A stretch of DNA of 6,322 nucleotides from positions 1-6,322 of the forward strand of contig JAKAEH010000057.1 in assembly GCA_021825955.1 (NCBI GenBank). The letters are read 5' to 3'. Both the position numbers and the translations under genes were made by a program. The notes under the pieces were generated by a model. That model ran no database searches and was not told where the DNA came from. It saw nothing but the letters and a program-made list of their open reading frames with translations. Positions 5,166 to 6,322 of this stretch are shown piece after piece (position 1 is the stretch's first letter; each line of letters opens with the position of its first letter). Origin of the DNA: a bacterium (lineage in GTDB: Bacteria; Patescibacteria; Microgenomatia; Levybacterales; UBA12049).

Positions 5166-5899
5166 GAGGTGTAATTTTAGCAGGAGGGTTAGCTACGAGA
5201 CTGAGGCCATTAACGCTTGTAACCAACAAGCACTTATTGCCCATCTACAATAAGCCTATGATTTATTATCCGCTTGAGGCAATGGCAAAGGCCGGAATAA
5301 AAGAAGTTCTTCTAACAAGTTCTCCTGATCATGCAGGGCATTTCGAAAACTTACTGGGTACAGGAGAGAATTTTGGATTAAGAATTTATTATGCAGTCCA
5401 GGAAAATCCTAAGGGAGGAATTTCGGATGCAATAATGCTTGCGGAAGATTTTGCAAAAGACGAAAGGATTCTAGTCTTGTTAGGAGATAACATCTTTGGA
5501 TTTAATTTAAAAAAAATTGTGCAGGATTTTGAAAACAAAAATGAAGGAGCTATGGTCTTCGGCGTTAAAATGCCTACTGATTCCGGACAGTACGGAGTAA
5601 TAGAAATGGACAAAAACGGAAAGGTAGTTTCTATTGAGGAGAAACCCGAACATCCCAAGTCCGATATCGCCCAAACCGGTATTTATATGTATGACAAGAA
5701 AGTATTTAGTCTTATTAAAAATCTTGCACCCTCTGCAAGGGGGGAGTTGGAAGTAACAGATCTAAATAATTTATACGTTAAGGAAGGGTTAATGTCATGT
5801 GAACTTATAGATTGGTGGATTGATGCGGGAACATCCTACGATGAATTGTTGCGGGCTAATAATATGGTTGCAGAAAAGATAAGAACGGGGGAATTGTAA
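5162..5899 (+). CDS. rmlA: Glucose-1-phosphate thymidylyltransferase, short form
   Basis: The enzyme joins glucose-1-phosphate and dTTP to give dTDP-glucose and pyrophosphate, the first step of dTDP-L-rhamnose and related dTDP-sugar synthesis. The nucleotidyltransferase signature is 'LAGGLATRLRPLT' (6-18), followed by 'NKHLLPIYNKPMIYYP' (22-37), 'VQENPKGGISDA' (79-90), 'LGDNIF' (107-112, Asp109 a likely metal ligand), 'IEEKP' (158-162), 'TGIYMYD' (172-178), 'GELEVTDLN' (194-202) and 'WWIDAGT' (218-224, Asp221 a likely second metal ligand). At 245 residues it matches the short RmlA form and lacks the C-terminal extension of the roughly 290-residue enterobacterial enzymes. Ala11 replaces the usual Gly of GGxGTRL, a change also found in other sugar nucleotidyltransferases. 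The start has a strong ribosome binding site and overlaps the upstream stop by 4 nt; rmlB follows after 3 nt. Confidence 0.96.
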   Translation: MRGVILAGGLATRLRPLTLVTNKHLLPIYNKPMIYYPLEAMAKAGIKEVLLTSSPDHAGHFENLLGTGENFGLRIYYAVQENPKGGISDAIMLAEDFAKDERILVLLGDNIFGFNLKKIVQDFENKNEGAMVFGVKMPTDSGQYGVIEMDKNGKVVSIEEKPEHPKSDIAQTGIYMYDKKVFSLIKNLAPSARGELEVTDLNNLYVKEGLMSCELIDWWIDAGTSYDELLRANNMVAEKIRTGEL

Positions 5900-5902
5900 G
5901 AG

Positions 5903-6322
5903 ATGAAATTGTTGGTAACAGGCGGGGCTGGGTTTATAGGGTCAAATTTTATTTTGTATTATCTTAAAAATCATCCGGAAGCTTCAATTGTAAATTTCGA
6001 TAAACTTACCTACGCAGGAAATTTAGAAAATTTGGAATCCGTAAAAAACAATAAAAATTATAAATTTATTCATGGTGACATATGTGATGCAAAAGTTGTT
6101 GAAGAAGCAATGCGAGGAGTAGACGTGGTTGTGCATTTTGCCGCTGAAAGTCATGTCGACAGAAGTATTATAGAACCGGGAGATTTTGTAAAAACAAATG
6201 TGTTGGGCACACAGATTCTTTTAGCGGCCGCGCTTAAAGAAGGAGTAAAAAGATTCCATCACGTTTCAACAGATGAGGTGTATGGAAGCCTTAATCTAGA
6301 TGAAAAGAACATATTTAATGAA
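5903..6322 (+). CDS. rmlB: dTDP-glucose 4,6-dehydratase, N-terminal 140 residues (3' end outside window)
   Basis: RmlB converts dTDP-glucose to dTDP-4-keto-6-deoxyglucose using bound NAD+, the second step of dTDP-rhamnose synthesis. The frame opens at the ATG at 5903 and runs off the window end, so it covers less than half of a family of roughly 330-350 residues. It shows the Rossmann NAD-binding loop 'VTGGAGFIGSNF' (5-16), 'FDKLTYAGNLENL' (32-44), 'GDICD' (58-62), 'HFAAESHVDRSI' (78-89), 'TNVLGT' (98-103) and 'VSTDEVYG' (121-128), in which Thr123, Asp124 and Glu125 correspond to the active-site Thr-Asp-Glu of the family. The YxxxK motif would lie beyond the window. A GGGGGA at 5887-5892 inside the rmlA end may serve as the ribosome binding site. 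rmlC and rmlD would be expected further downstream. Confidence 0.96.
   Translation, partial: MKLLVTGGAGFIGSNFILYYLKNHPEASIVNFDKLTYAGNLENLESVKNNKNYKFIHGDICDAKVVEEAMRGVDVVVHFAAESHVDRSIIEPGDFVKTNVLGTQILLAAALKEGVKRFHHVSTDEVYGSLNLDEKNIFNE

Noticed and set aside
5162..5899. Ala11 in GGLATRL as a sign that RmlA is inactive
   Set aside because: All other substrate and metal motifs are intact, and GGxATRL variants occur in other sugar nucleotidyltransferases, so activity is expected.
1..6322. CRISPR array, tRNA, rRNA, insertion sequence or prophage attachment site
   Set aside because: No spaced direct repeats, cloverleaf pattern, transposase motif or terminal inverted repeats were seen; coding sequence fills almost the entire window.

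Overview
The window is one gene-dense, AT-rich stretch in which every supported gene lies on the + strand. Spacing is minimal: five of the eight gene junctions overlap by 1-8 nt, two more have gaps of 2-3 nt and one has 12 nt. The only sizeable gap is 45 nt, near 1816-1860. Low GC, tight overlaps, a domain-minimal TsaB, Pro/Thr/Ser-stalked surface proteins and small multi-pass membrane proteins together suggest a Candidate Phyla Radiation bacterium (Patescibacteria), perhaps of the Microgenomates group. That placement is inference, since there is no rRNA or marker-protein phylogeny here. TGA is used as a stop at three sites where the protein lengths make sense, so the code looks standard (table 11) rather than the UGA-Gly code of Gracilibacteria and Absconditabacteria.

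Region 1 (1-2637), envelope and division: the C-terminal half of the divisome protein FtsX; then a secreted coiled-coil protein resembling the EnvC/PcsB/CwlO partners of FtsEX, but ending in a C39-like cysteine-peptidase domain; then a surface protein of unknown function with a cysteine-containing ectodomain, a Pro/Thr stalk and a C-terminal membrane anchor. Region 2 (2630-3958), tRNA modification: tsaE, tsaC and a very short tsaB form a translationally coupled block of t6A37 genes; tsaD is not in the window. Region 3 (3955-5165), membrane: a CAP/SCP-domain protein with one N-terminal and two C-terminal membrane segments, then an 89-residue three-pass membrane protein of unknown function. Region 4 (5162-6322), sugar nucleotides: rmlA (glucose-1-phosphate thymidylyltransferase) and the first 140 codons of rmlB (dTDP-glucose 4,6-dehydratase), the first two steps of dTDP-L-rhamnose synthesis.

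The genes probably form one long transcript that starts upstream of the window, since no convincing promoter or strong terminator separates them. The shared theme is the cell envelope (septal wall remodelling, surface proteins, rhamnose precursors), with a housekeeping tRNA-modification module embedded in it. The points most worth a second look are the C39-type effector directly behind ftsX, the minimal TsaB that seems to keep only its N-terminal lobe and extreme C-terminal tail, and the surface-protein gene whose signal peptide appears to begin upstream of any standard start codon.
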